NCBI GenBank assembly: GCA_004431415.1
Contig: QPMI01000470.1
Location: 186,001-250,000 of the forward strand
Origin: Cyanophora paradoxa
Lineage: Eukaryota; Glaucocystophyceae; Cyanophorales; Cyanophoraceae
Direction of reading: 5' to 3'
Length of the DNA stretch: 64,000 nt
The position numbers and the translations under genes were made by a program. Positions 33,807-44,579 of this stretch are shown one piece after another; the stretch's first letter is position 1; every line of letters starts with the position of its first letter. The notes below the pieces were generated by a model, which was not told where the DNA came from, ran no database searches, and saw only the letters and a list, made by a program, of their open reading frames with translations.

Positions 33807-36800
33807 ATGACCCTCCCCGCGGCGTCGGCGCCGGCGAGCCTCCGCCTCGTCTGGGGTCGGGCCAACGAGTTCAAGGAAGGCGACGCCTCTGCGGGGCTCG
33901 CGGCCGCCTCGGATGCGGAGCGGGCGGCCGCGCGCGCGGCGATCGCCGCGACGCCCCTCGCGGGCGTGCGGGGGTACGACTTCGTCGACGACGCCGTCAC
34001 GAAGCTCCTTGAGTCGTCCATCGACGCGGCGGCCGCGGCGCGCGCGGAGACGGCGGGCCGGACCATCGGAGACCTTCGGTCCTTTCTCCTCTCCGCTTCT
34101 GGCGACGAGGCGCGCGCGGCCGCGGGGTTCTCTCTAAGCACTTCGTATTCAAATTCGATCCTTCGATCTCAAGAACGGTCCTGCGCAGATTCGAGCCCTG
34201 TGCCCCGGGCTGCGCTCCGAGGTCATCGCGGGGGTATGCAAGCTCATGTCCAACAACGAGCTCAGCGCCGTGAGCGCCAAGGCGTGCCCGTACCCCCCTC
34301 TCTCCCCCCTCTCCCGAGCCGCCGCCTTATACCCCGCTGCAGATATACAACCCGCAGGGCGAGGGGGGTCTCGGGGCGGAGGGGTACCTGTCCAGTCGGT
34401 GCGCCCCGCCCCCCCCCCAACTTCCTCTACCCCCGGATGAAATCTGACCTCTGGGCCGCCTGCAGAATTCAGCCGAACAGCCCCACAGACGATCCGGAAG
34501 AGGCGAGCCTCGAAAATTCGATCAAAACCTTCCTTCGTGTACCCCACCACCGATCCCGGTGACCCGGGTACCCCCGCAGGTCCTCTACAACGTGCTTGAG
34601 GGCCTCAGCTACGGCTGCGGCGACGCCCTCCTCGGCATCAACGGTACCCCAATGCACCTCGTATTCTTCGAACTCGTACCCCCCTCACTCTCCGGGTGCA
34701 GTGGTTGCCGGGGACGCGGCGAACGTTCGCCAACTCGAAAGGGTACTCCGCGACGTCGTCGAAACGTTCTCGGTACCCCCCTCGAAGCGGGAGCTGGAGG
34801 GGGTACGGATCCCGAGCGCTCCCGCCCTCCACCCCTTCCCCCCGCCTCTCGGCGACCCTACATGAGCTACCCGTCCAGGTTGAGGGCGTAGAATTCGAAG
34901 ACGAGAGCGAGCCGCGGGGGGTACCCTTCGCCCCGCTCCGGGCGGCCACTCGCTGGCGAGCTCCGATTTCCTTTGCTTCCGTACCCCCCTCCCAACCCAC
35001 ATTCCTGATACCCCCTCGCGCCCCCTAGGTGCGTCCTGGGGCACATCGACGCCCAGGTGCGATATCACTATCGTTCGCGGGTTGTACGATGCTCCAGGAG
35101 GGGGGGCTCCGACTTTCGGATCCCCGCCTAGGCCTCCTACAGGCCTCGCTATTTTTAGCCTGCCTCCCTGGGGCTCCGGATGCGGATCCCCGCCTACTGG
35201 CCCTGTTCTTGCTCGCGTCAAGGATGCGGATCCGGCTGCCCTGTTCTTGCCCGCGTCAAGGCCTGGGGTAGGCCTGGCGCCGGCCCAGCAACTATCAATA
35301 GCCCAAGTCAGCGTGCAGCGGGCGCCCCGCCCGCGCCAATGCCTCTCGGCCTCCGCCTCGCTAGCTATATATAGGCAGCTCCGCCCCGGTCTAGGCTCGG
35401 CTGCGCCCCGCCTGCGCCCGCGCTGACCGGGCCCGCCCCGCCCCGGGCTCAGGTGGAGGCGGCCGCGAAGGACCCACGCCTCCTCGACTGCGGTGCGCGG
35501 CCGGCGCCCCCGCCTAGGCCTCCTCGGATCAAATCTCGCCCAAGCTAGCTCAAGCTAGCCATCGGCCGACCGAATTGCCGCGCCTCACCTGCTCCGGCGC
35601 CCCGCCCCGGCCCGCAGCACCTTCAACAGCTTATATATAAGCCTCCTAACTAACTAACGCCTCGCCCTTCAAATCCCCCCGAGCCAATGCCTCACCGGCG
35701 CCCCGGCCCGCAGCGTTCCAGTCGATCGGGGGCACCGAATCGCTCCTCCACACCTTCGGCCTCGAGCTCGACCGCGTGCGCCCCAATTACAAGCCCTACA
35801 GCTATCTTAAGGCCTTAAGTTCTAGTTCCTCGCTATCTATTTATCTCTTACAGTCTTACTCTAGTTCCTTACTCTAGTTCCTTAGACCGCGTGCGCCCCG
35901 GGCCCTATCTTACGGCCTTATGTGAAGCTTCTATATAAAAGGTTTAACCGCCTTTAAGCCTTCCTCCCGGCCTTCCTCTCTTGACCCCCTTCCCTTCGGC
36001 CTTCCTCTCTTGACCACTTTCCTTATCTATTTCCTTACTCTCGCACTGCAGTTCCGGGGGCAGCTGCGGGGCACGGCGGGGCAGGCGCAGTACTTCGAGA
36101 CGGGGCAGGGCTCCGCCGCCACCAACGGCGCCGCCCACGTGCGCCTCACCGGTTCCCCGCCCCGCCCCGCTCGAACTATAGTCGGTTTTCGACCTATAGC
36201 TACCCTCTTAGATATCGATATGCATCTTCCGCCGCCCTCGCCCTTGCTTCCGTCCTCTTCGGCTTTCGCCCCAGCCGGCGCAACACAAATTACAACTTTA
36301 AACGTCAACGCGCTCCGCAGGGCGTGGACATGGTGACGCTGGAGGCGAGGGCGCACGGCCTCGCGCGGGCCCTCGCCCGCGGCAACCGCCACTGGACCCT
36401 CGCCAACACTGTGCGCATGCGCGCGCGCAGAGCCGGGGATGGATAGAGCGGATATATAGAGCTGGGATAGATAGATAGATAGAGCGGATAGAGCTACGAT
36501 AGATAGGGCTCGGGTCCTAAGGAGGCCGGGTCCTGAGCTCTGGAAAGGCGAGCAGCTCCGGGGGTACGCGATTAGCGATCGATCTTCTGATCGGGGGGGC
36601 AGGTGGCCGGCTTCATCGGGCCCGAGGTCTTCCGTACCCCGGCCCAGCTCCTCCGGTGCGAGTGACTACCCCCCAGCTCCACCTCCACGCCCAACTTCTC
36701 CACTTCCCCCCTTCCCCTCCCCCCTTCCCCCCCCCCCCTTCTAGTTCGTGCAGCTGCCTCCTCCTCCTCTCTATCCCAGGCTGACGACGCTGACGGGCCG

Positions 36801-39800
36801 GGCCGGGCTGGGCGGGGGTACAGGGCCTGCCTGGAGGACCTCTTCATGGGGAAGCTCCACGGCCTCACCTTCGTGCGCGTTCGCGTACCCCCCCTCTCCC
36901 TCCCCCCCTTTCCGAAGCTAAATCGGGCACGCGCGCAGGGGCTCGACGTCTGCTCGACGTACCACATGGGGGTCGACCTGCCCGAGGCGCGTACCCCCCC
37001 TCCCCTCCCCCCCCCTTTTCAGTTTTCTTACCCTCCTTTCTGCCTCCAGCTCGAGGCGATTGCGGAAGAAGTGGCTCGGGCGCGCCCCGCCTTCTTCATG
37101 GCCCTACCCGGCCCCAGGCGCGCTCCGCCCCGCCCGTAAAGAAGTTTTTGAAGCTTAAAGCGTAAGCTTAAGAAGCCGTAAATACCCCGCCCCGCCCGTT
37201 CCGTCCCGCCCCGTCCCGTCGTAGGATTTAGCCGCGGCGTTCAATGCCGGCAAGAGCCGCCTCCTCCCGCCCCTCTTCCGCGCCCCTTCCCAGTACAAGA
37301 TGGATCGCGCACTAGTACTAGCACTCCCGCCTCGCTTCCCTTCCCCGGCGGCCCCTAACTGGGCCGGGGCCGGCGGGCAGCGACCCGATGCTGAGCTACC
37401 TGTCGACGTCGGCGCGGCACGTGGCGCGCCTCCGCGCCGCCCGGCCCCACGAGCGCCGCGTGCGTAGATATAGCCCCCAACTCTCCGGGGATCCCTACCC
37501 CTCTCTTAGAAACGCCTGCGCCCCTGGCCTAAGCAAGCTTGAGTTACACCAATGTGACCGGTGCCCTCTCTGAACTCAGATGACTCGCCCGATGGCGGCG
37601 TTCCTTCGGGGGCTGGGCATCTGCGCCGCGGACGGATCCCTCATCCCCGGCCGCGCCGGCGACACCCCCCGCATGTCCGCCTGCCTTCCCCCCGGACCCC
37701 TGAAGCTCCTACCAGGCTAAGATAATTTAAGATGCAGCTTACAAGTAAGCTAAGATATTATCTAGATGTGAACCCACTCGAAAGCTTACGTACACGGCGC
37801 GCATAGTCCTTTGATCTCTCTGACCCACGGCCTTAAGCTTACCACCATCATATCTCATCTCATCATGCTGACCCCGAGAGCCCATCACGCGTACGGCAGG
37901 TACGCGCTCTACCGGCGGCGCAAGGGGGACGCGCGCCCCTGGGGCGATCTCCTCTCGGAGGCCCGCGCCGCCCTCGCCAGGCTCCAGGTCAGACCCGATC
38001 CGATCCGATTCGATCCGAGGCGTAACGCCGACCAGCATTAGCCAAGCTTAAGCTATACATAGTTCGAAGATGAGAGCGCGCCGCGTAGAGCTCGGAGGCG
38101 CGAGCCTCGCCCCCCGCTGACTCGATCGCCCTGCACGCAGGCGCGAGGCCTCGACGTCGGGTTCGAATCCCCGCCTCGCTTATTTGTGGATCGAAACGCC
38201 CGGCCCCCGGCCTCTATAGCTAGATCTTGGCCCCGAGCGATCCTCGCCCGAGCGATCCGTGATAGAACCCCCTAAATTCTCTCCCTTTAAACTTCGCCGC
38301 CCCTCGCTCTTCTCCCGGAGTCCTCTCACTCACTCACCCCCGCCCCCAAGGTACGGGCACGACGGGGCGTTTGGGGACCCGCCGGCCGTCCGCGCCCGCC
38401 TCGAGCGCGTCTACGCCCAGGCCAAGGTCCGATCTGATCTGATCTGAGCTGATCTGAGCTGATCTGACCCGATCTAATTTGATCCGATTCGATCTGGTAT
38501 AGAGCGCATGATTTGCGACACATTTATATAATTAATCATCTAAGCGATAACTCGACTCTGATCTGATATAATCGGATCTGATCTGACAGCGGGTGCTGCG
38601 GGAGGGGATGGACGTGCCCCGCCTCCTCCGCTCCGCCCCCTCCCTCCGCGACGGTGCGGCCGTGCCCCGGCCCCGGCCGGGGTACAGGAGGCGCCTCGCG
38701 ATCGCCTCCTGACTGAGCCGCCCCGGCAGCGCTGGTCGTCCACACGGCTTCCCGGGACCGCGAGGAGTGCGCTCCTTTCTATGGTCTTCTGTAGCATTTA
38801 CTAGCTGTTCTTCCATTTCTTGCATAGATAAAAAAGCCTTATCTCTGGTGGTCAGCTGTATTGAGGCGGCCCCCTCATACGAGTGCGCGCAGGTACCTCC
38901 TGCGGCCGGCGAGCGGCGAGGCGCTGGCGCCCTCCGCGCCGGCAGCCCTGGCGCCCCTCCGCGCCGCCCTGCGCGCCGCCGCCGCCGCCGCCGGCTCGGG
39001 CGCGGGCGGCGGCGCCCTCCTCCAGATCGTCGTCTCGGACGGTGCGGTACCCCGGTCTTATACATCCGATCTGATCTGATCCGATGTATCTGATCTGATC
39101 TGATGTATCTGATCCGAGCAGGCCTGAACCGCGAGGCGGTGGAGCGCCCGGGGGCCCTGGAGCCCTTCCTGGCGGCCCTCGCCCGCGCCGCCACCGAGGG
39201 GGGCGCGGGGGGCGCCCGCCCGGGCCCCGCCCCGCGGGCCGTGATCCTTCCCAACGGCCGCGTCCGCGCGGGGTGCGTGCGCATGCGCGCGCAGCATCAG
39301 TAAACAACGTTAACTAAACTAAACTAAAGACAACTAATTGTGTAATTGAGCGGGACTGCTATGCTGACGCTCTCTAACAGGTACGCGGTGGGGCGGGAGC
39401 TCTTCGGCGGGCTGGCGGACCTCGGGTCCGGCGCCGTACCTGGAGCTCAGATCAGATCAGATCTGATCTTTAGGGAGGCCGGCGCCGGCGCCGGCGCCGG
39501 CGCTGAGTGTATGTGCGCCCTGGTGCACGTCGTCGGCGAGCGCCCGGGCAACGGCCACCACACCTACTCCGCGTGCGCTCCTCCTCCCTCCCCTCCGCTC
39601 CCTCTCCCACTAACCTATCCGTGACAAAAAGATAAACTAAACTATCCGCTCCCCCGCTCCCTCTCCCACTAAACTATCCGTGACAAAAAGATAAACTAAA
39701 CTATCCGCTCCCCCGCTCCCTCTCCCACTAAACTATCCGTGACAAAAAGATAAACTAAACTATCCGCTCCCCCGCTCCCTCTCCCACTAAACTATCCGCT

Positions 39801-40375
39801 CCCTCTCCCACTAAACTATCCCTCTAAACTCTCCCACTAACCTATCCCTCACCCTTCCAAAAGATACGTGACGGCGGCGGGGGCGGGTCGGTGGGCGCGG
39901 GCGCCCCTGGACCACTGCGACGCCTTCGTCGTCAGGTGCGCGAGCACGCGCGCTACATACGTTACTAATTATGCATCTAGCATCTGCTTATAGATCCTAT
40001 CGATCCTGCAGCGGCGTCTCGGAGGAGGCGATAATTTTATAAGATATAGATATAAGATATATATAATTCTAGCATCTGACTGTAATTCCTATATATCGCA
40101 CGCTACATACATAAGAGATCCTATATAGCATTGCTTAGAATTGCTTATAATTATGTAATTCCTATCGATCGTGCAGCGGGATCTCGGAGGAGGCGACGCG
40201 GCCCGAGGCGGCAGCGCGGGAGGTCTGGTCCCTCCTCGCCCCGCGCCTCGCGGGGCCGGCGGGGGAGGGGGCGGAGGGGGCGGAGGGCAAGCTCGAGGAG
40301 GCGGCGGAGGGGGAGGGGGAGGATCCGGAGGAGGGCCCCGACTCCAAGCGGCAGCGGCGGGGGCCGGGGGCGTGA
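33807..40375 (+). CDS. eutBC: Ethanolamine ammonia-lyase, EutB-EutC fusion, spliced nuclear gene
   Basis: The B12-dependent enzyme splits ethanolamine to acetaldehyde and ammonia. The first exon (33807 to about 34130) matches the EutB N-terminus (FKEGDASAGLAAASDAERAA, TIGDLRSFLLS). Then come VCKLMSNNEL (34240), QPNSPTDDP (34470), LEGLSYGCGDALLGIN (34597), CVLGHIDAQ (35032), FQSIGGTESLLHTFGLELDR (35715), YFETGQGSAATN (36090), GVDMVTLEARAHGLAR (36321), VAGFIGPEVF (36602), CLEDLFMGKLHGL (36830), GLDVCSTYHMGVDLPE (36940), and DPMLSYLSTSARHVARLRA (37383). After a linker region (37.9-38.65 kb) the EutC part follows: RYLLRPASGEALAPSAPAAL (38890), LLQIVVSDG, AVILPNGRVRAG (39237), YAVGRELFGGL (39382), VHVVGERPGNGHHTYSAY (39519) and a stop at 40373-40375. 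The bacterial enzyme uses separate EutB and EutC chains. Junctions near 34.13-34.19 and 34.77-35.03 kb are unresolved. Confidence 0.9.
37985..39475 (+). repeat. GATCTGATCT-type repeats in successive eutBC introns
   Basis: Degenerate runs of GATCTGATCT/GATCCGATTC lie at about 37985-38020, 38427-38495, 38560-38592, 39060-39118 and 39447-39470, in most cases in separate introns and never in the exons. Confidence 0.75.
39615..39840 (+). repeat. 59-bp tandem repeat in a eutBC intron
   Basis: The phrase GTGACAAAAAGATAAACTAA followed by ACTATCCGCTCCCCCGCTCC recurs at 39621, 39680 and 39739, with a degenerate further copy. Confidence 0.85.
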
Positions 40376-41205
40376 TCGATCGCGCCGTCCGCGCCGCGCC
40401 GCGCCGCGGCGCCCGGACGTCGACCGACCTCATGATCACCGGAGATCAACGTTAACATGTACATAATTTATGTTATAAGGCTGCAGCTGTTTCCTTTCTT
40501 TTCTAGATCTTGGGTTTCGGACGAACTCGCACGCATACTTTGACAGTTGACGTTTTAATTTCTCGTCACTGCGGACGCCATACGCTCGCAGTTGTGTTGT
40601 ACTGTATGGGGAATGTAACAGTGGGTCGGGCAGCATTCGCTAGCGCTGCATCGCATGTGCTTTAGATACTACTAGATAGCAATAGATAGATTCAGCATTG
40701 GCTTCGACGATCTGTAGATGCCTATAGCTAGTAGCCAAATCGAAACGTGTACGTACTATATATATATATATCGCTTGAAAGGTGCACAAATCAAAGAAGC
40801 TCGATCGAGAGGAATATAAGTGGCACTAAGTAAACGACAAATCGACAAAGAGGGACGACGAAACCGGATCTCTCCAACTTCGAAATCTTCAGAGCGGACC
40901 ACGAGGAGGGGGGGCGGGAGTCTACTAGTTGATGGGAATGTTAACTGTACTTAAACTGCTGCCGATACCAATGCACGAAGAGGGTCCGGCAGGGCCGGGG
41001 GCCGGGGCCCCCGCCGCTGCGCCAAAAATTGCCTATTTACAAAAATCCGTCTAGGCCCGATCGGGGTCCGACGTCGACCGACGGCGCCCGAAGAGGGGTG
41101 GAATGGGTGCGGTGCCGCGGCGTAGTTAGAGCAGCCGGAGCCGGGCGCCGGGGTCCGCCCGCTCGCGCCACGCCGTGCCGCCCGCGCCACGCCGCTCGGG
41201 CCCCT
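40376..41205. other. Intergenic between convergent genes
   Basis: Contains a TA microsatellite (about 40756-40772) and no supported exon. The C-terminal eutBC frame ends at 40375. Confidence 0.5.
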
Positions 41206-41352
41206 CAGGCGTAGCGGTGGATGAGGTGGAGGCCGCTCCGCCCGCGCCGCCCCCGCCACGCCGCCCGCGCCACGCCTGAGGCGTAGCGGAGGGCCCCGCC
41301 CCGCCCCGCGGCTCGGCTCAGGCGTAGCGGTGGATGAGGTGGAGGCCGCTCT
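41206..41352. repeat. 111-bp direct repeat copying the end of the FHA-parvulin gene
   Basis: TCAGGCGTAGCGGTGGATGA and the following GGTGGAGGCCGCT occur at about 41208 and 41319. The second is the real stop and C-terminal codons (HLIHRYA then TGA, minus strand). The first lies downstream of the gene; a partial copy is near 41276. Confidence 0.8.
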
Positions 41353-43370
41353 CCGTCTCGACGACCTCGGAGACCTCGCCCACCGGCAGCGCGAACCTGG
41401 CGAAGGAAAGAGGAGGGGGAGCCGGGTGAGCCTCGCGAGCCAGGGCCGGGGCCAGGGCCGGGGCCGGGGCGTCCTCGGCTGTCTAGTGAGGAAAGGAGTG
41501 GAGGCTAGTCTAGTGAGCCTCCCGGGCCTCCGAGCCTCGGGAGACCCGCGGGCCTCGCGGGCCGAGGCAGGGTCTCCGCTATCTCCGCTCTCTGGCGGGG
41601 CGGGGCGGGGCGGGGCGGGCGCACGCGGCGTTCTCGAAGGAGCGCTGCATCTGGCCCCGCCCGAAGAAGCCGAGGTCTGGCGCGAAGCGCAGCCTCAGCC
41701 AGCGCGCGCGGCCTCAGCCTCACGCGCGCGCGCAAAGCTAAGACATACTAATAGATCGAGGGCTAAGTTCTGAGAGCTAAGTTCGCGGCCTCGCCGCAGA
41801 AAGCGTGGAGCGTGGAGCGTGGAGCGTGGAAAGCGAGCGCGCACCGCCGCCCTTCTTGGCCGAGGAGCAGTCCGACTCGGCGCGGGCCACCTCCTCGAAC
41901 CGGGCCGCCCCGGACACGATCCGCGCCCGCAGCGCTGCGCGGGCGAACGGGCGAGCGTTAGCTTGGGCGCCGGCGAGCGTCGACGCCCTCTTCTCCTCTC
42001 TTCCTTCGTCTGTCGCTGCGCACCGGCGATGATGGCGAGGGCCTCCTCCTTGGAGCGCGTGATTGTCTCCTGCTTCCAGCTGGAGGGCCGCCGCGACTGC
42101 GCGTGCTTGACGAGGACGTGCGCGCAGTGGACCTGGTTGCTTGTGCACGCCTCCCCCGCTTCACCAGGACGTGGCGCGGCCTTGGCGCGCTTGGCCTCCG
42201 CCTCCGAGTCGCTCCGCGCCCGCTGCTCCTTCTTCTCCTTGTCCGCGCGCCTGCGCTCCTCGTCCTCCTTGCGCTTGCGGGCCGCCGTGGACGGCGACGC
42301 CATCAGCTCCGAGCGCGAGTGGTACGGCGGCGTCGGCGGCCGCGCCGTGACCGTGCCGTTGGCGCTCTCGTCCATCCGCTTGTCGCGGTCGTGCGAGGGC
42401 GAGCGCCGGTGCACGACGGGCGACGAGCGCGGCGAGGGCGACGCCGTCGCTGGCGACCCGGCGTCCGACGCCAGCGGCGGCGGCGTGTCGACGGCCCCTG
42501 CGTCCAGGCCGGTCACGGAGGCGGGCGGGCGGGCGGGCGGGCGGGTGTGGCACGCCTCTCAGAATGTATGTCCGCGTGCTTCCGCCAAAGGTAACGGCCG
42601 CGCCATCGGAGAGCCTGAACGGAAGCTTCGGCTGGATGCGCTTCCCGTCTACGAAAGTCCCGTGCGCTGCGCCACGACGACTCCGGTCAGACGCGTGCGT
42701 GCGCGAGGCGGGTCGGGCGGGGGCCGGGCTGGCGCGCCTGAGTGCAGGTCTCTGCGGGCGGCAGGAAGATAGCATGTGCAACGCGGGTGAGTGGGCAGAG
42801 AATACGGGGCGGCCGGGCCGGGCAGGCGGGGAGAGGGGCCGGCCGCACATGATGTATACGTCGCCTGTGCGACCGTCAGCGCGGCGCGCTCGCGGCGGCG
42901 CGACGCGCAGTGCACGCACCCTGCGGATCGAAGGCGATCGCCGCGTGCTGCCGCGAGATGCTCTGGTGGTCGAGGACGAAGTTTGAAGATCTGCGGCCTC
43001 CAGTTAGCTCTCTGCACCTTCCCAGGCCGCCGATCGCGGTCGCAAGCGGATCTATTAAGCATATTCCGCCCACGGCAAGCGCCTCGCGCCGTGGACGCGG
43101 CCCCCGACGCACGCTTGCCGCCCAAGGAGGGCGTACTTCAAGCTGAGCGGGAGTTCTTCAATCTTCTTGTCGGCCTTGAAGCATTCCAACCGGGTGCCGC
43201 TGGTCTTTGGCACGGTGCACCTGCGACGTCTCGGTCGGCACGAGCGGTTTGAGCGACGGGGAAGTGAAGGGGGAGGCTGACCAGTCGGGGATCGCGTCAA
43301 CCTGCGAGGGAGATTGTCCTGGAGACACTGAGGGGCCTGGACTCCTTCCAGGTGGCTCCATTCTGCGATG
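41319..43370 (-). CDS. FHA-domain parvulin: Pin1-type prolyl cis-trans isomerase
   Basis: Minus-strand multi-exon gene. FHA domain: [27 protein letters not shown] (about 43215-43130), [18 protein letters not shown] (about 42980-42930) and [20 protein letters not shown] with [10 protein letters not shown] (about 42680-42565). These give the GR, SxxH and G-x-x-x-D/N-G phosphothreonine-binding signature. A Ser/Pro and then Lys/Arg/Glu-rich linker (about 42500-42180) resembles a nuclear localisation signal. The parvulin domain reads [18 protein letters not shown] (about 42140), [10 protein letters not shown] joined in phase to [17 protein letters not shown], then [25 protein letters not shown] and TGA at 41321-41319. 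The Lys/Arg/Arg phosphate-binding triad, the catalytic Cys and the last His of Pin1 are all present, so phospho-Ser/Thr-Pro specificity is expected. FHA replaces the WW domain of animal Pin1. The exact start near 43.37 kb is uncertain. Confidence 0.9.
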
Positions 43371-44540
43371 GATTCTGGGGGTACACACCTTCTCCAGTTG
43401 GTGGCAAGGCCGAACGCAGCGATGAACGAAAGCATGAGCTAATAGCGCTGCGGACACTGAGCGAGACCATGGAGAGCTGGGCCGCGGAGCTAGCCGCCCT
43501 TGCGGCCCGGCCGGAGGGTTCCTGGGAACAGCACAAGCCGGTGCGCCGCAGCGTCCCTCCCTGGCGCGGAGCTGCGCAATGCACCAGGCTGCGCGTAGCT
43601 AATCGCTCCCACGCCCCGCAAAGGTTGCCGAGCGTCTGTGGGAGGCTGTGAAGGGCGCCAGGGACCCGCAGCAGAAGAGGGCATGGCTCCAGGTCCCGGC
43701 GCTGGCAGTCGCGGCCCGGGTAGCCTCGGCCCGTCCTCCACGCCCCCGTCCCAAAACTGATCGGACTGCGCCCCTCGCAGCTTGCGTGCCAGCACGCTGC
43801 CTCCCTCCCCCTGGGATCAATGGAGCCGCTGGAGCTGGTATGTCGCCCGCGTAAGCGCGAATCCCGCCGCCCGCCCGCGTCCAACGCTCCGCCCAGGTCT
43901 GCAGGCACCTCTCCGAGGGCTGCCCCGAGGCGGCGGACGCGCTGGTCGGGATGCTGCAGTCGCGCATCGAGAGGCACGTGGCGGAGCGGCGGGGCCGCTG
44001 CATCGGCTGCGCGTCGCTGGTGGCCGCCTGCATGCCCGTCGCCGCATTCAGCGAGGTCCGCGCCGCGCCGCCCGCGCCGCCGGCCCGCCGCTGACGCGCC
44101 GAAGGCTGCCGTGCGGAACGGCTTCCTCGTTCCTGGCCTGCTGGACCTCTACGGCGACTGCTCCGCATACATCGCGGCGGCCTCGCAGCAGGCGGCAGGC
44201 CCCGCTCCGCCCGGCGCGCCGCAGACGTACGACGAGACCTTTCGGAGCGTGGACACGTTCGTCACGGGCGAGCTCGCCACTCCGCACCCGGCCGCGTCCA
44301 GCGCGGACGTCACGGCCCGAAAGGAGTCTCTCGCGGCCACCGGCACCGACCGCGCCGACGGGTTCTCCACCATCCCTTTCGCGGCGCGTCTTCCCTTCTT
44401 TCCTTTCTTTTCCTTTCTCTTTCTGAGGGGGCGGGCAGGACGACGACCTGGACGCGTCGCAGTCGTTCGTTGGGAGCCCGGGGGGCTCCCCCCGTGGCCC
44501 AGGGACCGCCAAGGGGGCCGCGAAGTACCAGATCGGCGGC

Positions 44541-44579
<39 letters not shown>

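Noticed and set aside
34760-35035. A 12-nt microexon (LPVQ) in eutBC at about 34876-34887
   Set aside because: The peptide fits EutB between ETFS and CVLGHIDAQ, but the phase does not carry into the next exon, so I left the junction open.
38100-38185. tRNA-like T-arm (GGGTTCGAATCCCC)
   Set aside because: It lies in a probable eutBC exon beginning ARGLDVG after a CACGCAG acceptor; no matching D-arm, anticodon arm or acceptor stem could be built.
39615-39840. CRISPR array
   Set aside because: The repeats are contiguous tandem units without unique spacers, in a eukaryotic intron.
33807-40375. Bacterial contamination as the source of EutBC
   Set aside because: The homology is split by many GT-AG introns with the same composition and splice-site style as neighbouring genes.
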